DNA of 64,000 nt from Thermoanaerobaculales bacterium (lineage in GTDB: Bacteria; Acidobacteriota; Thermoanaerobaculia; Thermoanaerobaculales; Sulfomarinibacteraceae), in NCBI GenBank assembly GCA_025456145.1, contig JALOLD010000020.1, positions 1-64,000 of the forward strand, read 5' to 3'. A program made the position numbers and the translations under genes. This document shows positions 8,767 to 18,823 of this stretch, one piece after another. The notes beneath the pieces were generated by a model. The model ran no database searches. It saw only the letters and a program-made list of their open reading frames with translations, and was not told the origin of the DNA. Position 1 is the stretch's first letter. Every line of letters starts with the position of its first letter.

Positions 8767-11600
8767 GCCACCCCGACCGCCGCCGCGTCGCGGTCCGAGA
8801 GCCACCCGCCGTCCGAGCGCTCGCGGACCGTGCCGTCGCGCTTCCACGAGCGCTCGCAGCGCGGCTCGTCGCGCAGGTCGACGATCCGGGCCTCCGGCTC
8901 GGGCCCGGCGGCGAGGTCGAACCGGCTGACGCCGCAGAGATCGGCGAGCTCGGCGGCGTAGGGCGCCAGGAGCTCGAGCTGGGACGGCTCGACGGTCGCC
9001 ACGACACCGGCGTCGAGGGTGTTCTTGATCCCCGCCTCCTTGGCCTCCTCGAGGCGCTTGAGGACCTCGGCGCGGAGGGTCATCACCGCCTGCCAGCCGT
9101 CGCCGGTCGCCGGGGACCCGGCCGCCGGCAGCTCCTCGAGGTGGACGCACCCGGGGTCGTCCTCGGTGCGACCGGTCAGGGCGAGCCAGGCCTCGTCGGC
9201 GGTGTGGACGAGGATCGGCGCGACCAGCCGCAGCAGCGCGGTGGCGGCGTCCCAGAGCACGGTCTGGGTGCGGCGCCGTCGCCGGCTCGATGCCGGGTCG
9301 CAGTAGAGCCGGTCCTTGGTCGCCGCCATGTAGACCGAGCTCATGGTGTCGTTGCAGAAGGTGAAGATCGCCTCGGCGACCCGCTTGAAGCGGTAGCCGT
9401 CGTAGGCCTCGCGGACCTCGGCGACGAGCCGGGCGAGCTGGTCGGCCGCCCACCAGTCGAGGCTCGTCCGGTCGGCGTCCTCGAGCTCGACGCGGTCGGT
9501 TGCGGGGTCGAAGTCGGCGAGGTTCCCGATCATGAAGCGCAGGGTGTTGCGCACCTTGCGGTACTCGTCGGAGGCGACCCGGAAGTACTCCCAGTCGACC
9601 TTCATGTCGTGGGTGTAGTTGAGCGAGGCGGTCCACCAGCGGCAGACGTCGGCGCCGTGCTCCTTGAGCAGGTCCTCGACCTCGATCGCGTTGCCCAGGC
9701 TCTTCGACATCTTCTCGCCCTCGGCGGTGACCATGAAGCCGTGGGTGAGCACCGTCTCGAAGGGTGGCCGGCCGGTCATCCCGAGGGCCGGCAGCAGCGA
9801 CAGCTGGAACCATCCGCGGTGCTGGTCCGAACCCTCGAGGTAGAGGTCGCAGGGGTAGCCGATGCCGCGCTCGCGCATCACCGCGTTCCACGACGAGCCC
9901 GACTCGAACCAGACGTCGAAGATGTCGCTGCCCTTGACGAGGGGGGCAAGGCCGTCGCGACCGGCGTCGCGCAGCCAGGCCGGCGCCGCCGGGTCGGCGG
10001 CCGGGTCGTAGCCGGCGAGGATCGCCTGCGGGTCGTCGGTGAACCAGGCGTCGGAGCCGCGCGCGCGGACGAAGGCGGCGACCGCGCGGACCGACGCCTC
10101 GGTGAGCAGCACGCCGCCGTCGCCGTGGAAGGCGGGGATCGGCAGGCCCCACGAGCGCTGGCGGGAGATGCACCAGTCGGGTCGGCTCTCGAGCATACCG
10201 GCGAAGCGCTTCTGCCCCCACTCGGGGACGAAGGTGATGCGGTGGGCGGCGGCGTCGAGGGCGCGCTCGCGCAGAGTCGCGGCCTCGTCGCCGAAGGGCC
10301 GGTCGACGCCGACGAACCACTGCTCGGTGGCGCGGAAGATGGTCGGCCCCTTGCTCCGCCAGTCGTGCGGGTAGCTGTGGACGATCGTCTCGCGGCGGAA
10401 GAGGTGGCCCGAGGCGGCGAGGGTCTCGACGACCTTGGGGTTGGCCCGCCACACGTCGAGGCCCTGGAGCCACTCCGGCGCGGTGGCGTCGAAGGTGCCG
10501 TCCTCGCGCACCGGGCAGTAGATGTCGAGACCGACCCGGAGCCCGGTCTCGTAGTCCTCCTGGCCGTGCCCGGGCGCGGTGTGGACCAGCCCGGTGCCGT
10601 CCTCGAGGGTGACGTAGTCGGCGGTGACGACCGGCGAGACCCGGTCGACGAAGGGGTGGCGGTAGCGGACGCCGGCGTCGGCGAGCTCGGCGCCGCGGCA
10701 GCGACCGAGGGGCGCGGCGGCGCCGCCGAGCACCTTCCCGGCGAGGTCGACCGCGATCACCGCGAGGCGCGGCCCGCCGCCGTGCTCGAGGCGGTACAGC
10801 CCGTACTCGGCGACCGGGCCGACCGCCACGGCGAGGTTGGCCGGCAGGGTCCACGGGGTCGTCGTCCAGATCATCAGGTCGACCGCCTCGCCGGCCGGCG
10901 CGGCGAGCCCGGCGGGCAGCTCCGCCGGGTCGACGATCGGGAACAGCACGAACACCGAGTCGTCGCGCCGGTCGTGGTACTCGAGCTCGGCGTCGGCCAG
11001 CGCGGTGCGGTTCTCGATCGACCAGTGGACCGGCTTGAGGTCGCGGTAGACCAGGCCCCGGCCGACCAGGGCGGCGAAGACCTCGAGCACCGCGCCCTCG
11101 TAGGCGGGGTGCATGGTCAGATAGGGGTCGTCGTAGTCGCCGGTCGTGCCGAGCCGCATCATCTGCCCGGCCTGGATCCTCTGGAAGCCCGCCGCGTAGT
11201 CGTGGCAGCGCCGGCGGATCTCCATCGTGCCGAGCCCCGCCGCCTCGTCGCCGAGCTCCTTCATGACCTTGTGCTCGATCGGCAGCCCGTGGCAGTCCCA
11301 GCCGGGGACGAAGCGGACCTCGTGACCGGCCATCTGGCGGCTGCGCACCACCAGGTCCTTGAGGATCTTGTTGATCAGGTGGCCCATGTGGATGTTGCCG
11401 TTGGCGTAGGGCGGTCCGTCGTGGAAGACGAAGGGCCCGGCCGGGTGCGGCTGCTCCTGCTGGCGGCGGTACAGCCCGATCCGCTGCCAGCGCTCCTGGA
11501 ACCGGGGCTCCTTCTCGAGCAGCCCGGCGCGCATGCTGAACTCGGTCTGCGGCAGCTGCAGGGTCTCGCGGTAACGGTCCTTCTTGGTCTCGGCTGACAT
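8763..11600 (-). CDS. ileS: Isoleucyl-tRNA synthetase
   Basis: A 945-residue class I synthetase charging tRNA-Ile. The HIGH-type motif is HMGH at 71-74 and KMSKS is at 630-634. The editing and catalytic regions contain [17 protein letters not shown] and [15 protein letters not shown]. Bacterial IleS normally ends in a zinc finger with four cysteines. Here only C915 remains ([10 protein letters not shown]), and the other ligand positions read S, S and D, so the C-terminal zinc site looks lost. ATTCTA at 11647-11652 (TAGAAT on the minus strand) is a likely -10. The gene is followed by overlapping yidD. Confidence 0.97.
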   Translation of the reverse strand: MSAETKKDRYRETLQLPQTEFSMRAGLLEKEPRFQERWQRIGLYRRQQEQPHPAGPFVFHDGPPYANGNIHMGHLINKILKDLVVRSRQMAGHEVRFVPGWDCHGLPIEHKVMKELGDEAAGLGTMEIRRRCHDYAAGFQRIQAGQMMRLGTTGDYDDPYLTMHPAYEGAVLEVFAALVGRGLVYRDLKPVHWSIENRTALADAELEYHDRRDDSVFVLFPIVDPAELPAGLAAPAGEAVDLMIWTTTPWTLPANLAVAVGPVAEYGLYRLEHGGGPRLAVIAVDLAGKVLGGAAAPLGRCRGAELADAGVRYRHPFVDRVSPVVTADYVTLEDGTGLVHTAPGHGQEDYETGLRVGLDIYCPVREDGTFDATAPEWLQGLDVWRANPKVVETLAASGHLFRRETIVHSYPHDWRSKGPTIFRATEQWFVGVDRPFGDEAATLRERALDAAAHRITFVPEWGQKRFAGMLESRPDWCISRQRSWGLPIPAFHGDGGVLLTEASVRAVAAFVRARGSDAWFTDDPQAILAGYDPAADPAAPAWLRDAGRDGLAPLVKGSDIFDVWFESGSSWNAVMRERGIGYPCDLYLEGSDQHRGWFQLSLLPALGMTGRPPFETVLTHGFMVTAEGEKMSKSLGNAIEVEDLLKEHGADVCRWWTASLNYTHDMKVDWEYFRVASDEYRKVRNTLRFMIGNLADFDPATDRVELEDADRTSLDWWAADQLARLVAEVREAYDGYRFKRVAEAIFTFCNDTMSSVYMAATKDRLYCDPASSRRRRRTQTVLWDAATALLRLVAPILVHTADEAWLALTGRTEDDPGCVHLEELPAAGSPATGDGWQAVMTLRAEVLKRLEEAKEAGIKNTLDAGVVATVEPSQLELLAPYAAELADLCGVSRFDLAAGPEPEARIVDLRDEPRCERSWKRDGTVRERSDGGWLSDRDAAAVGVA

Positions 11601-11673
11601 CTGCTGGGCTCCAGTGCACGGCGTCGCCGGTCCGGCGACCCGGCGTATTCTACCCGGCATCGCCGGCCGGGTC

Positions 11674-12462
11674 CTACCTCGCGCCGCGACCGGCGCTCTC
11701 GCGCGCCCCCTGCGGCGCCGGCGCCATGCGGCGCCGCAGGTGGACCGGCTCGCCGCCGGCGGTGGCGCGCAGGCGCAGGTTGAGCATCTCGACGAAGACC
11801 GAGAAGCCCATCGCGAAGTAGATGTAGCCCTTCGGGATGTGCTGGCCGAGGCCGTCGGCGACGAGCGCCATCCCGACGAGCAGCAGGAAGCTGAGGGCGA
11901 GCATCTTGATCGTCGGGTGGCCCTCGACGAAGGTCGAGATCGGCCCCGCGGCAACCATCATCACGAGCACCGCGATGACCACCGCCGCGATCATCACCGG
12001 CAGGTGGTCGGCCATCCCGATGGCGGTGATCACCGAGTCGAGCGAGAAGACGATGTCGAGCACCATGATCTGGGCGATCACCGAGGCAAAGGTCGCCGAG
12101 ACGCCGGGGCGCTCGACCTCGGCGTGGCCCTCGAGGTTGTGGTGGATCTCGATCGTCGCCTTGCCGAGCAGGAAGAGCCCGCCGAGCAGCAGGATCAGAT
12201 CGCGCGCGGTGACCGGGTGGCCGGCGACCGCGAAGAGCTCGACCGTGAGATGGCTGAGCCAGGCCAGCGAGGCGAGCAGCACGATCCGCATGATCATCGC
12301 CGCCGCCAGCCCGATGGTGCGTCCGCGCGCCCGCTGGGCCTCGGGCAGCTTGCCCGAGAGGATCGAGATGAAGATGATGTTGTCGATCCCGAGCACGATC
12401 TCGAGCGCGGTCAGGGTGGCGAGGGCGATCCACGCCGAGGGTTCGGTCATCCACTCGAGCAT
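11674..12462 (-). CDS. TerC/Alx-family integral membrane protein
   Basis: A 262-residue membrane protein with about seven hydrophobic segments. It has the two acidic TerC signatures within helices: ALEIVLGIDNIIFISIL (near 19-35) and LDIVFSLDSVITAIGM (near 134-149). Family members are linked to tellurite resistance, manganese export or metallation of exported proteins. A basic, Gly/Arg-rich C-terminus of about 35 residues lies outside the membrane. It starts 16 nt after the HD-domain gene and so is probably in its operon. Confidence 0.88.
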   Translation of the reverse strand: MLEWMTEPSAWIALATLTALEIVLGIDNIIFISILSGKLPEAQRARGRTIGLAAAMIMRIVLLASLAWLSHLTVELFAVAGHPVTARDLILLLGGLFLLGKATIEIHHNLEGHAEVERPGVSATFASVIAQIMVLDIVFSLDSVITAIGMADHLPVMIAAVVIAVLVMMVAAGPISTFVEGHPTIKMLALSFLLLVGMALVADGLGQHIPKGYIYFAMGFSVFVEMLNLRLRATAGGEPVHLRRRMAPAPQGARESAGRGAR

Positions 12463-12478
12463 GCGGCCTCCCGGGTCG

Positions 12479-13030
12479 TCAGAGCTCGAGCCGCTTGACG
12501 AACGGCTCGTAGGTCATGAAGTCGGCGTGGTGGACGAGCCATGCCTCGGTGGTGCGGGCCACCAGGTTGCCCTCGCCGGCGTGGGTGGCGACGATGTGGG
12601 TCACCGCATCGGGCAGGCCGCACTCGATGGCCAGTGCGACCCCGGTGAAGGGGTGGCGGAGGTACTTGCCGCGGGCGCTCTGGCGCGAGCCGCCGGCGCC
12701 ATCCGACTCGTACTCGAGCAGCTTGCCGACATCGGCGAGGATGGCGCCCGCGACCACCGTGTCGAGGTCGACCGGGAGCGCCTCGCCGAAGAACCCCTGC
12801 ACGCTCCGTGCGGCGTCGCGCGCGACGTGGACCACCGCCCGCTTGTGGGCCATGAAGGTCACCGGGCAGCCCGGGACCTTGAGGGTGAAGGGGATGCGCT
12901 CGAGATCGGCCGGGGTGAGCGGCGACAGCTCGAAGGCCCGCTCCCAGCACCGGGTCGTCCGCTCGCGCAGCTCGTCGTCCTCGATCCACTCGAGCTCGGG
13001 CCAGATCCGCTCCACCTCGTCACGCAGCAT
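12479..13030 (-). CDS. HD-domain protein with an altered HD motif
   Basis: A 183-residue HD-type protein. Candidate ligands are H68 (VVHVAR), H126 (RHPF), H150 (ATHAGEG) and the pair H167/H168 with D170 (VHHADF). The eponymous His-Asp is A99-D100 (ILADVGKLLEYE), so one canonical metal ligand is missing. Its natural substrate is unknown; related proteins hydrolyse phosphate esters. The start ATG 13030 follows GGGAGGTGACC. TATTCT (13048-13053 on this strand) may be the -10. Longer upstream extensions were rejected for lacking a ribosome site. Confidence 0.75.
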   Translation of the reverse strand: MLRDEVERIWPELEWIEDDELRERTTRCWERAFELSPLTPADLERIPFTLKVPGCPVTFMAHKRAVVHVARDAARSVQGFFGEALPVDLDTVVAGAILADVGKLLEYESDGAGGSRQSARGKYLRHPFTGVALAIECGLPDAVTHIVATHAGEGNLVARTTEAWLVHHADFMTYEPFVKRLEL

Positions 13031-13062
13031 GGTCACCTCCCGGGGGCAGAATAGCCGAGCCG

Positions 13063-15510
13063 TCAGCCGGACCGGCCGGCGATCGGCCGGACTCCGTTCC
13101 GCGACGGGTCCGGCACGGCGATCCCGAGCTCGGCCGCCTCGTCGGAAACGCCCGCCAGGATCGCCAACGCGGTCGCCTCGTCGCCGCCCTGGCGCGCGCA
13201 CAGGCCGAGCAGCGACCGGGCCTCGAGGCGCAGGCTGGCGGTCGAGTTGGCGGCCTCCGCCAGCGCCTTCGCGAGGGCCGGCGCGGCGGCGCCGCAGCCG
13301 GACCCCGCCGCCGCCAGCCTGGTCGCGGCCACCGAAGCCTCGAGCCGGATGGCGCGGTCGTCGGTCGTGGCAGAGAGGCGGTCGGCTGCCTGCGCCTCGG
13401 CGGCGGCCGCATCGAGCTCGCCCACGGCGACGAGCGCTCGGGCGAGGACGGCCCTCGCGCGGGCCTCGGCGACGCCCAGCCCCTCGGCGACGCAGACGTC
13501 GACCGCTTCACGGGCCGCCGCCACCGCAGCGTCCGTGGGACCGACCAGGAGAGCCCGCCGGGCACTCTCGACCGCCAGCCAGGCGCTCTCCTCTGGGATG
13601 AGGCGGCCGCCGGCGGCGTCGCGGGCGGCGAGGAGATGGCGGGCCGCTTCGTCGGTCGATCCCCGGTCGAGGGCCACGGCCGCGAGGTCGCGACGGACGC
13701 CGACCTGCTGGTCGACCTCGCCGAGCCGATCGGCGATCTCGACCGCGACCCGGAGGTGGTCCGCCGCCGCCGCGAGCTGGCCTCGGTCTCGCTCGACGGC
13801 CGCGACATGGCGCAACGCGCGGCCGACCCCCGAGGTGTCGCCCGCCGCCTCGCGCAGCCGCCACGCCTCCTCGAAGGCCGCCAGGGCCTCGTCGGGCTTG
13901 CCGAGACCCCGGTACGCTCGCCCCTGCTGGATGCGGGCCGACGCGAGCAGCAGCCGCGCCCCGAGCTCGCGGGAGCGCTCGGCCGACCGGCTCGCGGCGG
14001 CGAGCTTTCCGGTGAGATCGCTCTCGTGCATCCACGCCTCGGCGAGGTCGATCCGCGGGTCGAGGCCGAGCGGCTCGGGCAGCCGGCGCAGCTCCTCGAG
14101 GATCCTCTCGGCCTCGTCCGCGAGGCCGTGGGCGGCGAGCAGGCTGGCCAGCGAGAGACCGTACTCGATCTCGTCGGGCCGGAGCACGTGGAGCGACCGC
14201 CCGATCTCGGCGGCCCGCTGCCACTCGCCGGCCATCGCGCAGGCATCGGCCTCGATCACCAGCTGCTGCTCGCGGGGCATCCCCTCGGCCCGCCCGAGGG
14301 CGGCGGCGATGGTCTCCCGGGCCAGCTCCTTGTGCCCGCCCCACTCCTGGGCCTGGGCGAGGGCGGCGAGAAACGTCGCCGAGTCGGGCTCGATGACGAG
14401 CGCGGCCTCGAAGGCGGCGATCGCCGCCGGGAAGTCGAAGAGTCGCATGTGCGAGACGCCTTCGGCGAAGAGGCGGGTCGAACCGATCTCGCGCGGATGG
14501 CTTCGGCGCAGCCCCTCCTCGTCGGCCGGCGACAGCTCGCGGACACCGGCGGTCCGCCGCAGCTGGCCGCCGACCCGACCGGTGAGCGCCGCCAGCTCGG
14601 CGAGCTCGCCGCGCTCGTGCACCCCCCCGCGGACCACGCCCGACCTCGTCTCCAGCACTTCGAGGTCGACCACCAGCGCCGGGCCCGAGGGCTCGGGATC
14701 GAGCCGGTAGGACCCCGCGACGAGCAGGTCGGCGCCGAGCAGCGCGCGCAGGCGACCGAGCTCACCCGAGGACCAAGGCCGGGGTCCCAGGTGGAGCTCG
14801 CGTACGCCGTCGGCGACCGCGGCAGCGCCGATCGTCCGCAGAGCCCCTCCCGCACCCAGCTCACGGACCAGCATCTCGGCCAGGGCGGTGCCGACCCACC
14901 CGGCCCCGCCGCCGCCCGCTTCGTCGACGGGCTCGAGCACCGCGATCCCGGGACGCGGCGTGAACGGCGAGGGGACCGGCGCCGGTGGCGCGGAGGGGAC
15001 GGCGCGCCGGCGGGCCGCGTCGCCGAAGGCCAGCCAGCCGAGGGCCGCGACCACCACCGCCAGCAGCGCCGCGGTCGTCCAGACCCCCCGTCCCCGGGCG
15101 GATCGCCGGGCGGCGGTGGGGTTCGCCAGGGCCGGCTCGACCCGCTCGACCGATGACACGGTCGGGGCCTCGGGTGGCTGGCCGATCCGCTCCACCGGGG
15201 CGATCAGCCGGTAGCCCCGGCGCGACACCGTGGCGAGGTACCGAGGCGTGCGGGCGTCGTCGCCGAGGGCGTGGCGGAGCTCGCGCACCCGCTGGGTGAG
15301 CGCCGCCTCGCTGACCACCGTCTCGGGCCACACCGCGTCGAGGATCTGCTCCTTGGTAACGGTGCGCGGCGCCGCCTCGACCAGCACGCCGAGGATGCCG
15401 ATCACCTTGGGCGTCAGAGCGATGCGCCGGCCGTCCCTGCGGAGCGCGCCGTCGGCCGGGTCGAACACCACGTCGCCGACGCGCCACCGGGCCCCCTGTA
15501 GGTCACCCAT
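13063..15510 (-). CDS. Membrane-anchored winged-helix regulator with TPR sensor region (CadC/ToxR-like)
   Basis: The 815-residue product starts with an OmpR/ToxR-type winged helix (about 8-106; WPETVVSEAALTQRVRELRHALGD, then VSRRGYRL). A Pro/Ala linker, one membrane span (about 143-163) and a large outer part follow. The outer part begins with a FlgO/TolB-like domain (about 185-320) and continues as many TPR units (about 330-800). Such proteins bind DNA from the membrane and sense through the TPR side. A GTG five codons upstream is an alternative start. The gene is divergent from the secreted 958-residue protein at 15733, the most likely target. Confidence 0.87.
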   Translation of the reverse strand: MGDLQGARWRVGDVVFDPADGALRRDGRRIALTPKVIGILGVLVEAAPRTVTKEQILDAVWPETVVSEAALTQRVRELRHALGDDARTPRYLATVSRRGYRLIAPVERIGQPPEAPTVSSVERVEPALANPTAARRSARGRGVWTTAALLAVVVAALGWLAFGDAARRRAVPSAPPAPVPSPFTPRPGIAVLEPVDEAGGGGAGWVGTALAEMLVRELGAGGALRTIGAAAVADGVRELHLGPRPWSSGELGRLRALLGADLLVAGSYRLDPEPSGPALVVDLEVLETRSGVVRGGVHERGELAELAALTGRVGGQLRRTAGVRELSPADEEGLRRSHPREIGSTRLFAEGVSHMRLFDFPAAIAAFEAALVIEPDSATFLAALAQAQEWGGHKELARETIAAALGRAEGMPREQQLVIEADACAMAGEWQRAAEIGRSLHVLRPDEIEYGLSLASLLAAHGLADEAERILEELRRLPEPLGLDPRIDLAEAWMHESDLTGKLAAASRSAERSRELGARLLLASARIQQGRAYRGLGKPDEALAAFEEAWRLREAAGDTSGVGRALRHVAAVERDRGQLAAAADHLRVAVEIADRLGEVDQQVGVRRDLAAVALDRGSTDEAARHLLAARDAAGGRLIPEESAWLAVESARRALLVGPTDAAVAAAREAVDVCVAEGLGVAEARARAVLARALVAVGELDAAAAEAQAADRLSATTDDRAIRLEASVAATRLAAAGSGCGAAAPALAKALAEAANSTASLRLEARSLLGLCARQGGDEATALAILAGVSDEAAELGIAVPDPSRNGVRPIAGRSG

Positions 15511-15561
15511 GGATCCTGCCACCACGTTGCGCCAACGCTATCACGGAGTCCCACCGGAAAA

Positions 15562-15583
15562 TCACCGTTTTGTCACCGTTTCG
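15562..15583. promoter_or_regulatory. Tandem 11-bp repeat in the divergent regulator/secreted-protein region
   Basis: TCACCGTTTTG is directly followed by TCACCGTTTCG. The pair sits 52 bp before the regulator start and 150 bp before the secreted-protein start, in the least G+C-rich part of this intergenic region. Winged-helix regulators of the OmpR/ToxR type typically bind tandem direct repeats of about 10-11 bp, so this is a candidate operator for the adjacent regulator. Confidence 0.45.
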
Positions 15584-15732
15584 TGCTGACTTTTCCGAGC
15601 GCCGGACCGACCTTCGGGATGGCGCACCTGGGCAGTCCGTGGAAGATCCCTGGCCTTTCCTGAGGCCACCGGGATTTCCGGGCGCCAGGTTGATCGAAGG
15701 CGGGTGTTGACGGGACACGGAAGGAGGCAACG

Positions 15733-18609
15733 ATGCGACACGCGGTACGGGTGATGATCGGTCTGGGTGTGGCTCTTCTGATCGCCGGTGAGGCGGTGGC
15801 GGGTTTCGCGGGCAGCGATGTCTTCCTGCCGTCGGTGGGGAGGCGGCCGGGGGTGGGCTCGTCCCAGTGGTACACGACGGTCTGGCTGTTCAACCCCAAC
15901 GCCGAGGCGGTGGACCTGACGATCGCGTTTCTGGAGCGCGACAAGGTCAACACCAACCCGCTGGCGGTGAACGACGTCTTGGATCCCGGCGAGACGCGGC
16001 GCTATGACAACGCGGTGTGGACGCTGTTCGGCCGGGAGGGCTTTGGGGCGCTGCGGGTGGTGTCGAGCGAGCGGGTGGTCGTCTGCTCGCGGATCTTTTC
16101 CCAGGAGGGGGAGGTCGAGGACTCGGTGGGGCAGTTCTTCTCCGGGGTGCCGGCGAGCTTCGCCATCGGCTGGGGCGAGTCGACCCAGGTGCTGGGGCTC
16201 TACCACCTGCCGCCCGGAGGGGACCCCGACTTCCGGTTCAACTTCGGGGTCGTCGAGACCACCGGCCACGAGGTGGAGATCAGCGTCTCGGTGTGGGACG
16301 AGGAGGGCGCGCCGCAGGTGACGAAGCGGGTCGTGGTCCGGCCCTTCGAGCAGAAGCAGTGGTCGTACGACGGCTTCTTCTCCGGCGCCCCGCCATCCGA
16401 GGGCGCCCGGATCCAGGTGACCGTGGCGCAGGGCGAGGGCCGGGTCATCGCCTTCGGCTCGCTGGTGGCGAACGGCTCCCAGGACCCGTCGACCTTCGAG
16501 ATGCAGTTCGCCGACGCGCTCCTCGGCGGTGGTGGCGGCGGCCTGGAGACCGTCGCCCACGACGGCACGCTGATCGGCCACGGGACTCAGAGCTCGCCGC
16601 TTGGGCTGGCGGACGACGCGGTGACGGCGGGGAAGCTGGCCGAAGGGACGGTCGTGAGGAGTCTGAACGGCGTCAGGGACGCGGTCATCCTCCAGGCCGG
16701 CTCGAACGTCGGCATCACCACCGTCGGGGACACCCTCACCATCTCGGCGACCCCGGGAGGTGGAGGCGGGGACATCACCGCCGTGACCGCCGGCGCCGGG
16801 CTGACCGGTGGCGGCACGACCGGCGACGTGACCATCGGTGTCGCTGCGGGCGGGATTGCGTCCAACCTACTGGCCGGGGGCGCGGTGACCAAGGGCAAGC
16901 TGGCGGCGTCGGGGGGCACCGCCGGCCAGGTGCTGGGCACCGACGGGACGGCGCTGGTCTGGCAGAGCGCCGGCGCCGGGGGCGGCGGCGACATCACGGC
17001 GGTGACCGCCGGGATCGGGCTGAGCGGCGGGGGGACGACCGGCGACGTCACGGTGGCGGTCATGGCCGAGGGGATCACCGGCGCGATGCTGGCGACCGGC
17101 TCGGTCGGCCCCGCCGAGATCGCCGACGGCGCGGTGACCAAGGGCAAGCTCGCTGCCGCGGGCGGCACCAGCGGTCAGGTGCTTGGCACCGACGGGACGG
17201 CGCTGGTGTGGCAGAACGCGGGCTCGGGCGGAGGCGGCGACATCACCGCGGTGATTGCGGGCGCGGGGCTCGCGGGTGGGGGGGCGACCGGGGACGTGAC
17301 CCTGACGGTGGCCGCCGAGGGGATCACCGGCGCGATGCTGGCGCCCAACTCGGTGGACACGGGGGAGATCGTCGACGGCAGCGTCGGCACGGCGGAGATC
17401 GCCAACGCGGCCGTCAGCCGGGCCAAGCTCTCGGCCCCCGGCGGCAGCGACGGCCAGGTGCTCAAGCTCTCGGGCGGCGCCCTCGCATGGGCCGCGGACG
17501 AGGCCGGCGGGCTCGCGCTGCCGTACGCCTCCTCCTTGTCGTCACCTGAGATTCTCTTTTCGATCTCCAACAATGACGCCGGGATGGGGATCTACGGCGA
17601 ATCCTCGTCAAACACCGGAGTCGGGGGAACCAGCACGACCGGCATCGGCGTGTGGGGGTACAGCCAGTCAAACCACGGCACGTACGGAGAGAGCACTGGG
17701 GTGGACAAAGCGGGTGTCTACGGCGTCAGCTTCTCGGGTGGCGGCGTGGGTGTCTGGGGGGTGAACGCCCTGGGCACGGGGGTCCGAGGGACGAGCTCGT
17801 CGGGAAACGGGGTTCTGGGACTCGGCGGGAGCAACCCTCCCGGGCAGACTCTCGGCGTGCCGGTCGGCGTCCAGGGTCGATCGAGCTCCGGAGGCGTTGG
17901 CGTCGCGGGCATCACCGCCGACCACATCGGCGTACACGGGCACAACCTGGCGACGAACAACTTCGGGAACCTGGGTACGTGGACGGCGGGTGTCTACGGC
18001 TCCTCGGGTTACGACCCAGGGGTGATCGGCGAGTCGAGCACCGGCACAGGCGTTCACGGCATCAGCACTTCCGGATACGGCGTCCACGGTGAGAGTGGGA
18101 GCGGCGACGGCGTCTTCGGGCAGGCATCCGCCGCCAACAAGTCAGGCGTCTACGCCGTCAACACCAACCCGTCGGGATACGCCGGCTACTTCAACGGCCG
18201 GGTCCAGGTCAACGGCGACTTCCAGGTCTCCGGTGGCACCAAGAACTTCGTGATCGACCACCCGCTCGAGCCGGGACGGGTGCTGGTCCACGCCGCGGTC
18301 GAGTCCTCGGAGGTGCTCAACGTCTACTCGGGCAACGTCGTGCTCGACAGCTCCGGCACGGCCGAGGTCGAGCTCCCGGCGTGGTTTCAGGCGGTCAACG
18401 CCGACTTCCGCTACCAGCTGACCTGCATCGGCGCCTTCGCTCCGGTGTACATCGCCGAGGAGATCGCCGGCAACCGCTTCCGCATCGCCGGCGGACCCGC
18501 GGGCCTCAAGGTCTCCTGGGAGGTGACCGCGGTCCGCAACGACGCCTTCATGCGGGAGCACCCCTTCGAGGCCGAGCGGGACGCGCCGCAGGGCGGCGCC
18601 GGGGAGTGA
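15733..18609 (+). CDS. Large secreted tail-fibre-like repeat protein
   Basis: A 958-residue protein with a signal peptide (about 1-23, ending in AVA) and a strong AAGGAGG site. Residues 25-280 form a beta-rich domain (FLPSVG..QWYTTVWLFNPNAE) also found in the protein at 54825. Three Gly-rich units beginning GDITAV start at about 347, 420 and 503. They resemble phage tail-fibre/collagen-like shafts and alternate with AGKL/KGKL heptad-like segments. Residues 615-795 carry many short YGxSG/GVxG repeats. The last 145 residues (from QVNGDFQVSGGTKNF) are a conserved C-terminal domain seen on similar proteins. It is probably a surface fibre or adhesin; no enzyme motif is visible. It is divergent from the membrane regulator at 13063. 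Confidence 0.82.
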   Translation: MRHAVRVMIGLGVALLIAGEAVAGFAGSDVFLPSVGRRPGVGSSQWYTTVWLFNPNAEAVDLTIAFLERDKVNTNPLAVNDVLDPGETRRYDNAVWTLFGREGFGALRVVSSERVVVCSRIFSQEGEVEDSVGQFFSGVPASFAIGWGESTQVLGLYHLPPGGDPDFRFNFGVVETTGHEVEISVSVWDEEGAPQVTKRVVVRPFEQKQWSYDGFFSGAPPSEGARIQVTVAQGEGRVIAFGSLVANGSQDPSTFEMQFADALLGGGGGGLETVAHDGTLIGHGTQSSPLGLADDAVTAGKLAEGTVVRSLNGVRDAVILQAGSNVGITTVGDTLTISATPGGGGGDITAVTAGAGLTGGGTTGDVTIGVAAGGIASNLLAGGAVTKGKLAASGGTAGQVLGTDGTALVWQSAGAGGGGDITAVTAGIGLSGGGTTGDVTVAVMAEGITGAMLATGSVGPAEIADGAVTKGKLAAAGGTSGQVLGTDGTALVWQNAGSGGGGDITAVIAGAGLAGGGATGDVTLTVAAEGITGAMLAPNSVDTGEIVDGSVGTAEIANAAVSRAKLSAPGGSDGQVLKLSGGALAWAADEAGGLALPYASSLSSPEILFSISNNDAGMGIYGESSSNTGVGGTSTTGIGVWGYSQSNHGTYGESTGVDKAGVYGVSFSGGGVGVWGVNALGTGVRGTSSSGNGVLGLGGSNPPGQTLGVPVGVQGRSSSGGVGVAGITADHIGVHGHNLATNNFGNLGTWTAGVYGSSGYDPGVIGESSTGTGVHGISTSGYGVHGESGSGDGVFGQASAANKSGVYAVNTNPSGYAGYFNGRVQVNGDFQVSGGTKNFVIDHPLEPGRVLVHAAVESSEVLNVYSGNVVLDSSGTAEVELPAWFQAVNADFRYQLTCIGAFAPVYIAEEIAGNRFRIAGGPAGLKVSWEVTAVRNDAFMREHPFEAERDAPQGGAGE

Positions 18610-18764
18610 GCCCGTGACCCGGGCGGTCCGGGAGCGCTGCAGCTGCCGCTGACATCGGGCACGGGATCGACTCAGCCGAGCTCCCGGGCCGATCGGCGCG
18701 TCCGACGCGCCGCCGCGATTCGTCCGACGAATTGCTCCCGCTACCGCTGTCTCTGCCGCTGCCA

Positions 18765-18812
18765 TCGGACGCGGACTCGGACTCGGACTCGGACTCGGAC
18801 GCGGACTCGGAC
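18765..18812. repeat. Hexanucleotide minisatellite, eight TCGGAC/GCGGAC units
   Basis: Eight perfect 6-bp units lie just downstream of the malQ stop, in the 214-bp gap between convergent genes. No gene or terminator was recognised in this gap. Confidence 0.9.
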
Positions 18813-18823
18813 GGGGGAAGAGG

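Noticed and set aside
7908-8961. Open frames of 99-342 codons through the 275-bp repeats
   Set aside because: They differ between copies, lack ribosome sites and encode low-complexity Arg/Gly/Pro text.
15733-18609. Prophage tail-fibre gene
   Set aside because: The shaft resembles phage fibres, but the protein has a signal peptide, a host-type N-terminal domain and no phage genes around it.
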